NCBI GenBank assembly: GCA_017644045.1
Contig: JAEPMI010000001.1
Span: 178,470 to 242,469 of the forward strand
From: Deltaproteobacteria bacterium
GTDB lineage: Bacteria > Myxococcota_A > Polyangia > Polyangiales > Houyiibacteriaceae
Direction of reading: 5' to 3'
DNA: 64,000 nt
Below, in pieces: positions 47,845 to 57,363 of this stretch (within the stretch, counting starts at the first letter, position 1; each line of letters starts with the position of its first letter). Made by a program: the position numbers and the translations under genes. The notes below the pieces were generated by a model that was not told the DNA's origin, did not search any database, and saw only the letters and a program-made list of their open reading frames with translations.

Positions 47845-49164
47845 AAGAAGGATCTGCCCTCGTCGCGCTTCGGGCGCGCGGCGCGTATGGCGCTGCTCGG
47901 CGCGCGTACCGGCGCGGGTTGGGTCTTCGACGGCGACGGGAAGAAGACCGCGAAGGCGGCCGCGGGTGTGCTCGGGCAGATGCGCGGCCTCGCCGCCAAG
48001 GCCGGGCAGATGGCGAGCTACGTGGACGGGCTCGTGCCGGCGGACAAGCGCGAGGCCTTCGAGATCGCGCTCGGCGCGCTGCGCGCGGCCACACCCGCGT
48101 CGGACCCGGAGGCGATCCGCGCGGTCGTCGAGGAAGACCTCGGCGCGCCGGTGGGCGAGCTCTTCGCGAGCTGGGAGCCCGAGCCCTTCGCGAGCGCGTC
48201 GATCGGCCAGGTGCATCGAGCCACGCTGATCGACGGCACCGAGGTCGCCGTGAAGGTCCAGCACCCGGGCATCGACCAGGCGGTCGAGAGCGACCTGAAG
48301 AACGCCGGGCTGATGGCCAACATGAAGGCCTTCGCGTTCGGCGCGAAGATGGGCATCAAGGAAGGCATGGACGAGATGGCGGAGGTCTTCCGCCAGGAGC
48401 TCGACTACGCCCTCGAGGCCGACCGCCAGGAGCGCTTCGCGGATCTCTACGCCGACGGCACGCACATCCGGATCCCGGCGGTGGTCCGCGACCGCTCGAG
48501 CAAGCGCGTGCTCACGACCGTGATGGTGCACGGCAAGACCTTCGAGGAGGCGTGCGAGAGCGACCCCGCGCTCCGCACCACCTGGGCCGAGGTGCTCTGG
48601 CGCTTCGTGATCCACTCGACGATCGTCGGCGGTGTCTTCAACGGCGACCCGCACCCGGGGAACTTCATCTTTCACGACGACGGCTCCGTCACGGCGCTCG
48701 ACTTCGGTTGCGTCATCGAGATCCCGCCGGAGCGTCGCGCGATCTCGCGAGCGCTCCACACGGCGGCGCTCACTGGCGACCTCCCCGGCTTCTACACGGC
48801 GTCGCGCCAGATGATGGAGATGCCGGAGGACGAGGGGCCGCCGCGCGAGGACGAGCCGCTCTTCCACCAGCTGGTGCTGAAGTTCTGCCGTCGCCTCTTC
48901 GACCCGATCTGGGACTCGCCCTACCGGGTGAGCCACGAGTGGGCCGCGAGCCTCGTGGACGACTGCATGACGATGGCCAAGAAGGCGATCCGCACGAAGG
49001 CCGACGAGATGATCACGATGCCGGAGGGGATGATGTTCCTGAACCGGCTGCAGTTCGGCTTCTACTCGGTGCTCGCCCGCTTCGACGTGCCGGTGGACTA
49101 CGCCGCGGTCGAGCGCGACGTGCTCGGGCTGAACGCGCCCGCTCCGCTCGACGCGACCTCCTGA
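47839..49164 (+). CDS. ABC1/UbiB (AarF) family atypical protein kinase
   Basis: The protein has 441 residues. Family motifs in order: the KxGQ-type motif [14 protein letters not shown], the Ala-rich loop ASIGQVHRA that replaces the Gly-rich loop, [10 protein letters not shown] with catalytic Lys, [10 protein letters not shown] (catalytic loop) and ALDFGCV (DFG). ABC1 kinases act as ATPases in quinone-lipid metabolism and membrane lipid transport; no membrane helix is seen here. No ubiquinone genes are adjacent. The start is ATG 47839. Confidence 0.92.
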   Translation: MAKKDLPSSRFGRAARMALLGARTGAGWVFDGDGKKTAKAAAGVLGQMRGLAAKAGQMASYVDGLVPADKREAFEIALGALRAATPASDPEAIRAVVEEDLGAPVGELFASWEPEPFASASIGQVHRATLIDGTEVAVKVQHPGIDQAVESDLKNAGLMANMKAFAFGAKMGIKEGMDEMAEVFRQELDYALEADRQERFADLYADGTHIRIPAVVRDRSSKRVLTTVMVHGKTFEEACESDPALRTTWAEVLWRFVIHSTIVGGVFNGDPHPGNFIFHDDGSVTALDFGCVIEIPPERRAISRALHTAALTGDLPGFYTASRQMMEMPEDEGPPREDEPLFHQLVLKFCRRLFDPIWDSPYRVSHEWAASLVDDCMTMAKKAIRTKADEMITMPEGMMFLNRLQFGFYSVLARFDVPVDYAAVERDVLGLNAPAPLDATS

Positions 49165-49167
49165 GGT

Positions 49168-51273
49168 TCAGAAGCAGCTGGCGCGAGCCACCGAAAGCGT
49201 GCCCGGGTAGACGCGAATGTTCGAGTCGTCGATGCGGCAGGGCAGCACGTCGACTTCGGCGCGTCCGGGGACGACGTTCGTGAAGAGCAGGATCGGGTTG
49301 CCGAGGCCCAGCGTCGCGTCGCCGGTGCGCTCGAGTCGCGGGTTCCGACGAACCGCGATCTTCTCGCCGAAGGGTAGGCTGAGCGACGCGTCGACCTGCG
49401 GGCCGATGCCACCGTTGGAGTCCGACACCACGATCATCCCGAGGCTCGGGTCCTGTGTGATCCCGATGTCGGTCAGCTCGGAGGCCTCGACGGTGTGGAG
49501 CTCGCCGCCGACGTCGGAGAAGCCCGGGATCGGCGGGACCGTCCCGCCGTCGTAGGGGTAGAGGATGGGCTGGAGCGTCGGCTCGGTGACCGCGATCCAG
49601 GTGGGGATGGGCATGGCCACGTTCACCATGCCCATGGCGTCGGCCGTGAAGGTACGCAGCGGACGCATCAGGGGCAGGTAGAGATCGGCTCCGGCGATGG
49701 GCGTGGTCCCGTTGTAGTCCAACACCGTCAGCGAGATGGTGATCTCGGAGGGAATGGCCGAGCAGAAGCCGCCGCTGCACGCGACGTCACAAGCCGCGCC
49801 GCAGAGACCGCAGCTCGCCATCGAGGTGAGCGGTGTCTCGCATCCGTCCACCGAACGCAGGTTGCAGTCGCCGAAGACACCGACGCACTCGCTGACCTCA
49901 CAGCGGCCGGCGGAGCAGACCGCGCGCGCGTTCGGAAGCGTGCAGCTCGCCGTCGCTCCCTCGTCGGTGGTGCCATCGCAGTCTTGGTCGAGCCCGTCGC
50001 AGCGCTCCCGCGCCGTCGGGAAGACCGTGGGCTGCGCGTCGTCGCAGTCTCCGGCGCGCGCCACGAGCACACTCGAGTCCACGCAGAGGCTCATCGCGGG
50101 TCCGGCCCCGTATCCGTCGCCGTCGCCGTCGACGTACCAGTCGGTCGCGTCGACGCCCTCGTCGACCCTCGAGTCGCAGTCGTCGTCCTGTCCGTTGCAG
50201 AGCTCCGCGGAGCCCTCGGCGATCTCGGCGCGCCGGTCGTTGCAGTCGGTCCCACCGCAGCTCACGTCGGCGACCCCGTCACGGTCGTCGTCCTCACCGT
50301 CGCCGCCCACCGCGAAGTCCGCGCTGCCGTTGCAGTCGTCGTCCCGTGCGTTGCAGGCCTCGACGCCCACCGGACTCACCGTGTCGAGGGAGTCGTCGCA
50401 GTCGGTCGGCAGGAGCGAGAAGCCATCGATGGGATCGCAGCTGATCCGGCGCTCACCGTAGAGCGCGCCGTAGCCGTCGCCGTCGGCGTCCTCGTACCAG
50501 AGCACCGCGCTCGCGTCCTCGTCGGTGGCCTCGTCGCAGTCGTTGTCGAGGCCATCGCAGATCTCGTTCTGGGTCGGCTGCACGCTCGGATCGGAGTCGT
50601 CGCAGTCGTCACCGTAGAGCGAGAAGCGCACGCTCCCCGGGCACGCACGCATCGGTCGCTCGGCGTCGCCCCGACCGTCGGCGTCGGCGTCGACGAAGCC
50701 CTCGACCGAGACGCCCTCGTCCACGTCGCCGTCGCAGTCGTCGTCCACCCCGTTGCAGACCTCGCTACTCGCGGGTGAGATGGACGCGTCGAGGTCGTTG
50801 CAGTCGAGGCCGGTCCCGTCGAGCGTGCAACCGTCGTCCAGGTAGCCATCGCGGTCACGGTCGCGCGCGCCGGTGGTCGCCGGGTCGCAGTCCTCGTCGA
50901 CGCCTTCCGCGTCACAGATCTCCGGGTTCCCGGGGAAGCGGTTGGCGTCCTCGTCGTCGCAGTCGCCGCCGCCGCACTCGAGTCGGTCGACGCCGTCACC
51001 GTCGCCATCCGGGCTCTCGCAGTCCCCATCGCACCGGTCCTCGGTCTCGATGCAGGCGCCGATGCCCTCGCACGGACGAACGCCGGAGACGCACCCGAGC
51101 GGGTTCGCGCCCTCCCCCGGCAGACACCGCTCGGTGCCGTTGCAGTAGACGCCGTCGTCGCACTGCGAGTCCGTCGTGCACTGGAGCGCCCCGTCGGGGG
51201 ACCCGTCGCCATCGTCGCCGCATCCCAAAGAAGAGACGACCAGCAGCGCCGCCAACCAGCTTCCCCGCGTCAT
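49168..51273 (-). CDS. MopE-repeat lipoprotein with C-terminal beta-sandwich
   Basis: The protein has 701 residues. Lipobox SLGC (Cys18). A Cys-rich module (CTTDSQCDDGVYCNGTERC) is followed by six MopE-type repeats (DCDD ... EICDGLDNDCD, EVCNGVDDDCDGDVDEG), each with Asp-rich metal loops. Then comes a Cys cluster (CGLCGAACDVACSGGFC) and a region of about 190 residues like carboxypeptidase-regulatory/transthyretin-type sandwiches (VLDYNGTTPIAGADLYLP). It lacks a MYXO-CTERM tail and is lipid-anchored instead. Metal or calcium binding is inferred from relatives. It is convergent with the ABC1 gene (3 bp). Confidence 0.82.
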   Translation of the reverse strand: MTRGSWLAALLVVSSLGCGDDGDGSPDGALQCTTDSQCDDGVYCNGTERCLPGEGANPLGCVSGVRPCEGIGACIETEDRCDGDCESPDGDGDGVDRLECGGGDCDDEDANRFPGNPEICDAEGVDEDCDPATTGARDRDRDGYLDDGCTLDGTGLDCNDLDASISPASSEVCNGVDDDCDGDVDEGVSVEGFVDADADGRGDAERPMRACPGSVRFSLYGDDCDDSDPSVQPTQNEICDGLDNDCDEATDEDASAVLWYEDADGDGYGALYGERRISCDPIDGFSLLPTDCDDSLDTVSPVGVEACNARDDDCNGSADFAVGGDGEDDDRDGVADVSCGGTDCNDRRAEIAEGSAELCNGQDDDCDSRVDEGVDATDWYVDGDGDGYGAGPAMSLCVDSSVLVARAGDCDDAQPTVFPTARERCDGLDQDCDGTTDEGATASCTLPNARAVCSAGRCEVSECVGVFGDCNLRSVDGCETPLTSMASCGLCGAACDVACSGGFCSAIPSEITISLTVLDYNGTTPIAGADLYLPLMRPLRTFTADAMGMVNVAMPIPTWIAVTEPTLQPILYPYDGGTVPPIPGFSDVGGELHTVEASELTDIGITQDPSLGMIVVSDSNGGIGPQVDASLSLPFGEKIAVRRNPRLERTGDATLGLGNPILLFTNVVPGRAEVDVLPCRIDDSNIRVYPGTLSVARASCF

Positions 51274-51282
51274 CGGCCGCGC

Positions 51283-51288
51283 AGTCTA
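51283..51288 (-). promoter_or_regulatory. -10-like element TAGACT (minus), 9 nt before ATG 51273
   Basis: TAGACT on the minus strand lies 9 nt before the MopE lipoprotein start, with no Shine-Dalgarno sequence between them. Confidence 0.3.
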
Positions 51289-51332
51289 GCGGAGGCCGCC
51301 GCAATGGCGACCCTCGCTCGGGGACGGTGCGC

Positions 51333-51338
51333 TAGGCT
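51333..51338 (+). promoter_or_regulatory. -10-like element TAGGCT, 6 nt before ATG 51345
   Basis: TAGGCT fits TANNNT 6 nt before the hydrolase start; no Shine-Dalgarno sequence. Confidence 0.35.
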
Positions 51339-51344
51339 CTCGCC

Positions 51345-52277
51345 ATGAGCTTCGAACGCGGCACCCACCGCACTCACGACGGCACCGAGCTGGCGACCTA
51401 TCGCTGGGCGCCCGAGGGCGAGCCGATCGCAGTGCTGCAGATCGTTCACGGCATGGCGGAGCACGCGGCACGCTACGACCACGTGGCGGCGGCGTTCGCC
51501 GCCGAGGGCTTCTTGGTGTCCGCACACGACCACCGCGGTCACGGCCACTCGGTCCCGTCCGGTGAGACCCCGGGCCACATCGGCGACGAGGACGGTTGGC
51601 AGAGGCTGGTCGGCGACCTCCACGAGCGCGCGCAGGCCCTGAAGGCCGAGCACCCGACCCTGCCGCGAGCCATCTTCGCGCACTCGATGGGCGGCTACGT
51701 CGCGCAGACGCTCCTCGGTCAGAACCCGGACGACGCCGACGCCTGGGCGATCAGCGGCAACGGGGGCAAGCCGCCCTTCATCGCGGCGGTCGGCCGGGTC
51801 ATCGCGCGGGCCGAGCGGCTCCGGCTCGGCAAGCGGGGGGTCTCGGACCTCATCCGCAAGCTCACCTTCGGTGACTTCAACAAACCCTTCGAGGGCCGGA
51901 CCGCCTTCGACTGGCTATCCCGGGACCCGGCGCAGGTCGATGCCTACGCCGCCGACCCCCTCTGTGGCTTCGACGTCTCCATCGAGACCTGGATCCAGCT
52001 CCTCGACGCGATCCCGACGCTGACCAAGCCGGCGCACCTGGCGCCGATCCCTCGGGAGAAGCCGATCTACGTCGTCGCCGGGAGCGACGACACCTCGATC
52101 GGGCGTGCCCAGGGAGCCAAGAACCTCGTGGAGGCGTATCGGGGCGACGGGCTGAAGGACGTGACCCTCCAGCTCTGGCCGGGCGGACGGCACGAGATGG
52201 TCAACGAGACCAATGAGGACGAGGTCATCGCGGACCTGGTGGGCTGGGTGAGCCGGGCGCTCGGCCTCGACAACTGA
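51345..52277 (+). CDS. Alpha/beta hydrolase, monoacylglycerol lipase-like
   Basis: The protein has 310 residues. VHGMAEHAARYDHVA and AHDHRGHGHS are typical of the monoacylglycerol lipase/lysophospholipase group. The nucleophile elbow AHSMGG holds the catalytic Ser; the Asp is in VVAGSDDTSIG and the His in WPGGRHEMVNE. Probably cytoplasmic, hydrolysing monoacylglycerols or lysophospholipids. It stands alone between divergent and downstream lipoprotein genes. Confidence 0.88.
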   Translation: MSFERGTHRTHDGTELATYRWAPEGEPIAVLQIVHGMAEHAARYDHVAAAFAAEGFLVSAHDHRGHGHSVPSGETPGHIGDEDGWQRLVGDLHERAQALKAEHPTLPRAIFAHSMGGYVAQTLLGQNPDDADAWAISGNGGKPPFIAAVGRVIARAERLRLGKRGVSDLIRKLTFGDFNKPFEGRTAFDWLSRDPAQVDAYAADPLCGFDVSIETWIQLLDAIPTLTKPAHLAPIPREKPIYVVAGSDDTSIGRAQGAKNLVEAYRGDGLKDVTLQLWPGGRHEMVNETNEDEVIADLVGWVSRALGLDN

Positions 52278-52342
52278 AGGCCTTTCACCTCCTGCGTGCC
52301 TTGCCGCGGGTACCGCCCCCTGCTAGGTGGAACGGGTTCTCC

Positions 52343-53332
52343 ATGGCACGCACTTACCTTACTCTCGGCGCCTCGGCGCTCCTCCTCCTCGCCGCCTGTG
52401 GCGACGACGACGGCGACATCACGGGCATCCCCGACCAGGGCATCGACATGAGCGAGCCGGAGACGGACATGGGTCCGCCGCCCGACAGCATGCTCTTCGG
52501 GCCCTGCGTCATCGACTCGCAGTGCCAGGCCACGATGGGGCCGACCGCGTTCTGCCGAACGGGTGCCGAGGGCTGGCCCGAGGGTCACTGCACCCTCCCC
52601 TGCGCCGACCGTGGCCCCTGTGACGATGGCGTGGTCTTCAACCACTGCATCCCGACCGGCGAGGGCGGCCAGAACATCTGCGAGCAGGCCTGCTCGAACT
52701 CGACCGACTGTCGCGAGAACTACGTCTGCGCCGCCAAGGGCCAGGTCGACCCCAGTCGGCCGACCTACGGCCTCTGCGTCGGCCTCTGCATGGACAGCGA
52801 GGACTGCGGCTACCGCTCGGACTGCAACCCCTACTCGGCTCAGTGCCTGCCGCAGGGCGAGGTTCCGACCGAGGGAGGCCGCACCGGCGAGGCCTGCGCG
52901 AGCGACGACGCCTGCCTGAGCGGCAACTGCATCCTGGGGCGCAACGAGGGTGGGACCCCGACCGGCTGGAACGGCGGCACCTGCATCGGCAACTGCGCGC
53001 TCGAGCCCGGCTGGAACAGCAACGACCTCTACTTCGGTGACGCGTACCCGACCGCGGTCTGCCCCGACGCGAACGTCTGCTACCCGACCGGCGAGCTGGT
53101 CCAGGGGAGCCCGGGCGTGTGCCTGAAGGTCTGCGACACCAACGCCGACTGCCGCGAGGCGGAGGGCTACGAGTGCTCCAAGACGGTCGAGCTCTCGAGC
53201 GGACCGAAGACCTTCACGAACGGGATTTGTTTCCCGGTGGATTGCGCGGAGACGCCCTGCCCGGCAGGGTTCTCCTGTGAGAGTGTTCCGGCTTCGGGTG
53301 GTGGTACCCGGTCGGTCTGCGCCCCGATGTGA
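52343..53332 (+). CDS. Cys-rich lipoprotein of the envelope redox cluster
   Basis: The protein has 329 residues from ATG 52343. Lipobox LAAC (Cys19) and an Asp/Glu/Met-rich linker. The rest contains about 24 Cys in spacings such as CVIDSQC, CSNSTDC, CMDSEDC and CDTNADCREAEGYEC, typical of disulfide-knotted extracellular repeats. It shares the 12-nt leader word CTAGGTGGAACG (52323-52334) with the following redoxin gene. As the first gene of a cluster with two thioredoxin-fold proteins, it may be a disulfide substrate, but that is inference. Confidence 0.75.
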   Translation: MARTYLTLGASALLLLAACGDDDGDITGIPDQGIDMSEPETDMGPPPDSMLFGPCVIDSQCQATMGPTAFCRTGAEGWPEGHCTLPCADRGPCDDGVVFNHCIPTGEGGQNICEQACSNSTDCRENYVCAAKGQVDPSRPTYGLCVGLCMDSEDCGYRSDCNPYSAQCLPQGEVPTEGGRTGEACASDDACLSGNCILGRNEGGTPTGWNGGTCIGNCALEPGWNSNDLYFGDAYPTAVCPDANVCYPTGELVQGSPGVCLKVCDTNADCREAEGYECSKTVELSSGPKTFTNGICFPVDCAETPCPAGFSCESVPASGGGTRSVCAPM

Positions 53333-53361
53333 CCCGGGGTCTAGGTGGAACGAGGATTGTG

Positions 53362-54000
53362 ATGAAGAAGCTGACCTTGATCGTGGGCGCGCTGCTGGCG
53401 CTCGGTGGCTGTGGTGATGACGACTCGGACGGGACGGATGTCTCGGACGTGCCGGAGATGGACATGGGCACGCCCATGGACGAGGACATGGGTCCGGTCG
53501 ACCAGCTCTCCTGCCAGGACCGGGTCCCGACGAGTGGCTTCGGCGCCATCCCGGGTCGGAACCTCAGCGGGTTCACGCTCCAGGACTGCAGCGGCGCGGA
53601 CTACTCGTTCTACAACGAGTCCTTCTGCGAGAACGAGCTGACGGTCATCAGCATCGCGGCCGGCTGGTGCCCGCCCTGCATCGCCGAGAGCGAGCAGCTC
53701 GAGGAAGAGATCAACGACTTCTACGCCGGCCAGGGCGTGCGGGTCATCCAGATCCTCACCCAGACCGCCGACTACTCGGCCCCCGACCTCGCCTACTGCG
53801 AGGGTTGGGTGGACCGCTTCGGCCTCTCGAACGTCGAGCTCATCGATCCGGCGCAGCTCACGGGGATCTTCTTCCCGGACAACGCGCTCCCCTCGACCAT
53901 CATCGTCGACAGCCAGGGCGTGATTCGCTTCCGCGAGAACGGTGCCAGCGATGGCCTGACCTCGCTCAAGAGCGCGATCGACGAGGTCCTCGGCGACTGA
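53362..54000 (+). CDS. Thioredoxin-fold lipoprotein (AhpC/TSA-TlpA type)
   Basis: The protein has 212 residues. Lipobox GGC (Cys17) then an acidic linker. The redoxin domain has AGWCPPC as the active-site CxxC and PSTIIVDSQGVIRF as the cis-Pro strand. It probably reduces or exchanges disulfides or peroxides outside the cytoplasm. The leader word CTAGGTGGAACG (53341-53352) precedes ATG 53362, as in the gene before. It lies 10 bp before the outer-membrane protein gene. Confidence 0.85.
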   Translation: MKKLTLIVGALLALGGCGDDDSDGTDVSDVPEMDMGTPMDEDMGPVDQLSCQDRVPTSGFGAIPGRNLSGFTLQDCSGADYSFYNESFCENELTVISIAAGWCPPCIAESEQLEEEINDFYAGQGVRVIQILTQTADYSAPDLAYCEGWVDRFGLSNVELIDPAQLTGIFFPDNALPSTIIVDSQGVIRFRENGASDGLTSLKSAIDEVLGD

Positions 54001-54010
54001 ATCCGGCTCG

Positions 54011-56002
54011 GTGCGCGCGAGGGTCACAGCGCTCGCGCTCCTTCTGCTAGGGCGGGCTCTCCTCTTTGGGGGGCCCGCTTTCGCACAGACGGGGGCGGGA
54101 GCAGAAGCGGAATCGGAGTCGGAGGACGGTGATCGGCCGCCGGAGTCCGCGTCCGAGTCGGAGTCCGCGTCGGAGTCCGTGCCGGAGTCGGAGTCCGCGT
54201 CGGAATCCGACGAGCCTCCCGCCGACGACTACCAGCTCCCCGACGACCTCGACGAGATCGACGGCGACGACTGGGAGCTGCCCGACGACCTCGACGAGGA
54301 AGACGACGAGGACGGCGGCGACGACGAGTGGGACTTCGACGCGGTGCTCGCGGAGGCGGACGAGAACGGTCCGCCAGTGCTACCGGTCTTCGGTGAGACC
54401 ACCTTCACGCTGACCAGCACCACGCGCGCCCAGTACCGCTTCGAGAACTTCGACTCGAACGATCTCAACGACCACTTCTTCAGCGCGTGGGAGCGGCTCG
54501 AGGCCGCGATGCAGGGCGAGGAGCTCCGCATCGGTGCGCGCCTCGACTTCTTCCTTCCCCTCGCGCAGTCGGACTGCCCCGAGGTGGCGACGGGCAGCTG
54601 CGTCGAGGGCGATGCCCGACTCGAGCGCTTCTCGGTGCACTGGGAGCGCGGGCCCTGGAAGCTCGACGCCCTCGACAGCTACGCCGTCCTCGGCCGGGGC
54701 ATCGCGCTCAGCTTCCGCCGGCTCGACATCCTGGGCACCGACACGGCCCTTCGAGGCGGTCAGCTCGCCTACGACGACGGGAAGATCTTCTTCAAGGCGC
54801 TCGGCGGCGCGGCGAACCCGCAGAACCTCGATCCCAACACCCTGGCGATCATCCGACGGCCGGCCGACCAGCCGCGAGCCTCGCTCTGGGAGTCGCCGGA
54901 CACCCGCGACTGGATCATGGGCGCGGAGCTCGGCTACCGCCTGCCGGGCTTCGAGCTCGGCGCGCACGGCGCTCGGTACATGTTCGCGGCCGACGACACC
55001 ACCGGCTTCCGGCAGCAGACCGACCTCGACATCGTCGGCTGGCACGTCGAGATGCCGCGCCTCGCGAGCGGCCGGGTCAGCCTCTACGGCGAAGCGAACC
55101 TCGCCCGGCGGGAGGTCGACGACCAGCTCCGAGGGGTCAGCAGCAACTACGGTCGCGCCATCTACGCCTCGCTGCAGGCCGAGGCCTCCGATCGCGCGAC
55201 GCTGGCCTTCGAGTGGAAGGACTACCGCCGCTTCTACGTCGCCGATGACGTGGCCGCGCCGGCCCACCGCATCTACAGCGCCGTGCCCGACCTCGAGGGC
55301 GACTACGAGCGCCCGGAGAACCAGAGCAACGCCCGCGGCGGTCGGCTGCAGCTCGACTACGGCTTCCCGCCCGGCGGCTGGGGTCTGTCGGCGGCGCTGC
55401 TCAGCTACGGCCACGCGGAGCATCGCAACAGCGACCCCAACGACGAGGGCGATCCTTGGTCCAGCGATGGCTTCTGGCTCAACCACCTCACGCTGAAGGT
55501 GCAGAAGGTCATTCGCGGGCGGCCCACCGGACTCGGGTGGACCTTCGATCTCAACGGTGGCTACCGCGACGACCGCTACCTCGGCGCTCGCGACGCCCGT
55601 GAAGGCGGCGACCTCCACTGGCGCGTCGTCCACGGCCAGCTCGAGGCGGGCATCGTGACCGGGCCCCACAGCGTCGAGCTGAGCCTCATCCACCGCCAGG
55701 AGAGCAAGTGGAACGCCTCGGCGCTCGACTTCGACGACTACGTCCGGGGCTCGCTGGCGATCACCTACTCCTGGCAGGGCCGCATCCGTGTCTCGCCCGT
55801 GCTCGCGTGGAACAACGAGAAGCGGGGCTCCGACGCGCCCGTGCTCTACCCGGGCGTCGAGGCCCGCTTCGACTTCCTCGAAGGCAGCTTCCTGCGAATC
55901 TTCGGCGGCGCCCAGCCGGGTGGCCGCATCTGCTCCGGCGGCGTCTGCCGCGACGTCCCGCTCTTCCAGGGCGTCCTCGGCGAGCTGGTGCTCCGCCTCT
56001 GA
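54011..56002 (+). CDS. Outer-membrane beta-barrel protein, DUF6029-like
   Basis: The protein has 663 residues. A signal peptide is followed by a low-complexity Ser/Glu region (repeated SES and SASES), an Asp-rich stretch with PDDLDE, and then about 500 residues of alternating amphipathic strands (RAQYRFENF, EELRIGARLDFFL, GRVSLYGEANLA, HSVELSLIHRQES) ending in LGELVLRL, consistent with a large barrel. The resemblance to DUF6029 proteins, which occur next to thioredoxin-like proteins in myxobacteria and Bacteroidetes, comes from memory of the family. GTG start 54011, 10 bp after the redoxin. Confidence 0.75.
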   Translation: MRARVTALALLLLGRALLFGGPAFAQTGAGAEAESESEDGDRPPESASESESASESVPESESASESDEPPADDYQLPDDLDEIDGDDWELPDDLDEEDDEDGGDDEWDFDAVLAEADENGPPVLPVFGETTFTLTSTTRAQYRFENFDSNDLNDHFFSAWERLEAAMQGEELRIGARLDFFLPLAQSDCPEVATGSCVEGDARLERFSVHWERGPWKLDALDSYAVLGRGIALSFRRLDILGTDTALRGGQLAYDDGKIFFKALGGAANPQNLDPNTLAIIRRPADQPRASLWESPDTRDWIMGAELGYRLPGFELGAHGARYMFAADDTTGFRQQTDLDIVGWHVEMPRLASGRVSLYGEANLARREVDDQLRGVSSNYGRAIYASLQAEASDRATLAFEWKDYRRFYVADDVAAPAHRIYSAVPDLEGDYERPENQSNARGGRLQLDYGFPPGGWGLSAALLSYGHAEHRNSDPNDEGDPWSSDGFWLNHLTLKVQKVIRGRPTGLGWTFDLNGGYRDDRYLGARDAREGGDLHWRVVHGQLEAGIVTGPHSVELSLIHRQESKWNASALDFDDYVRGSLAITYSWQGRIRVSPVLAWNNEKRGSDAPVLYPGVEARFDFLEGSFLRIFGGAQPGGRICSGGVCRDVPLFQGVLGELVLRL

Positions 56003-56043
56003 GTGAATGCCCTCCCTCCCCTGACGTCTGCTACGAGAACCTC

Positions 56044-56580
56044 ATGCGCCTGATCTCCACCCTCTCCGTCCCCTTTCTCGCCGCCGCCATGCTCCTGGGC
56101 GTGATGGCGCCCCCGCAGGCCGAGGCTCGCGTGGGTGGTCGACCGCCGGCGTTCACCCTGCCGTCGATCCCTGGTGGACCGGTCAGCGGCAACTTCGAGA
56201 TGGGCGATCACCTCGGTGAGCACCCGGTGGTCATCATCTTCTGGGCGACCTGGTGCGAGCCCTGCAAGCAGCAGCTGCCGCTCTACCAGCAGCTCTACGA
56301 GCGCTACAAAGAGCGGGGTCTTGAGGTCGTGGCCGTCAGCATGGACGGCGCGGAGACCATCGCGCGCGCCGCGCCGACCGTGAACCGCTTGGGTCTCGAG
56401 TTCCCAGTGGTCAGCGACCTGGACACGGCCGTGACCAGCCGGTTGAACCCGCGCCGTGGCGCGCCCTTCACCGTCTGGGTCGACCGCAGCGGGCGAATCG
56501 TCCACGAGCGGGAAGGCTTCACGCTGGCCGAGCGGGACGACATCGCGCGTGGCGTCGCGGCACTCGTCCGCCGCCGCTGA
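56044..56580 (+). CDS. TlpA-family thiol-disulfide protein
   Basis: The protein has 178 residues. A signal peptide ends near AEA. The thioredoxin fold has FWATWCEPCKQQLP with the CxxC, a VSMDG insertion typical of TlpA/ResA, and GAPFTVWVDRSGRIV (cis-Pro). It is probably a periplasmic reductase of the same cluster as the redoxin lipoprotein. ATG 56044 lies 41 bp after the barrel gene. Confidence 0.9.
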   Translation: MRLISTLSVPFLAAAMLLGVMAPPQAEARVGGRPPAFTLPSIPGGPVSGNFEMGDHLGEHPVVIIFWATWCEPCKQQLPLYQQLYERYKERGLEVVAVSMDGAETIARAAPTVNRLGLEFPVVSDLDTAVTSRLNPRRGAPFTVWVDRSGRIVHEREGFTLAERDDIARGVAALVRRR

Positions 56581-56641
56581 AATCCTGCAGTGACCACTCC
56601 AGGAGGCGCTGGGGACCGCGAACCCCGCCCGTGAGGGGTCG

Positions 56642-56653
56642 GGTGTCGACACC
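56642..56653. promoter_or_regulatory. 12-bp perfect palindrome upstream of a TetR gene
   Basis: GGTGTCGACACC is self-complementary and lies about 80 bp before the TetR start at 56731. It could be an autoregulatory operator; it is only one short site, so chance is possible. Confidence 0.3.
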
Positions 56654-56730
56654 GATCCCGAAAAGCGTCGTAGTTTCGCGGAACCCCGTTCGCAGATCGG
56701 GCTGGCAGGCTATGTGCAGAAAGGTAGGAC

Positions 56731-57363
56731 ATGGCCCGCACCCTCTCCTCCCATCCAGCTCCTGACGACAAGCACCCGGTCGATCGCATCCTCGATGCGG
56801 TCCGCTCCATGCGAGCGGGCGCCGGCGACGCGAACCTCTCCTATCGCACCATCGCGAAACGGGCGGGGCTGAGCAGCGGAACCGTCTCCTACTACTTCAG
56901 CTCGAAGGCGGCGCTCCTCGAAGCGGCGCTCGACCGCTTCCATGTCGGCATCGCGGAGATCCTCCGACCCTGGCTCCGGGTCCGAGGCCCGAACCCGGGC
57001 CACATGTCCCGGCGGATGATGCGCCACCTCTTCCGCAACGAAGACGACGTGCGGCTGCGCCTCGCCGCCTGGGTGGAATCGTGGGGCCTCCCCGAAGAGC
57101 GGCTCGCCGAGACCGACCGTTTCCTGACGCTAATCTCGGCCTCGCCGTGGATGGGGCGCTGGTCCAAGACCGAGAAGCGCGTGATCATCCAGGGCCTGGT
57201 CTGGGCCGCCCAGCGCTACGCCGCGCTCTCCGAGCACGAGCGGGCCGTCGTCGTCGGCATCGACGACCCGGACGAGGCGCGCGAAGTCGTCATCGAGACC
57301 ATGGGCAAGCTCGCCGAAGCCCTCGCCGCGAACGAAATCACCCCCGCCGCAGTGGCGAGCTAG
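56731..57363 (+). CDS. TetR-family transcriptional regulator
   Basis: The protein has 210 residues. The N-terminal helix-turn-helix is LSYRTIAKRAGLSSGTVSYYFSSKAALLEAAL, the standard TetR pattern. The C-terminal domain is helical and ligand specificity is unknown. AGGTAGG precedes ATG 56731. It is convergent with the BpsA-like gene, overlapping by 4 bp, and follows the redox cluster without obvious connection. Confidence 0.9.
   Translation: MARTLSSHPAPDDKHPVDRILDAVRSMRAGAGDANLSYRTIAKRAGLSSGTVSYYFSSKAALLEAALDRFHVGIAEILRPWLRVRGPNPGHMSRRMMRHLFRNEDDVRLRLAAWVESWGLPEERLAETDRFLTLISASPWMGRWSKTEKRVIIQGLVWAAQRYAALSEHERAVVVGIDDPDEAREVVIETMGKLAEALAANEITPAAVAS

Noticed and set aside
54110-54215. GAGTCGGAGTCCGCGTC-type tandem repeat
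   Set aside because: It codes for the Ser/Glu-rich linker of the outer-membrane protein.
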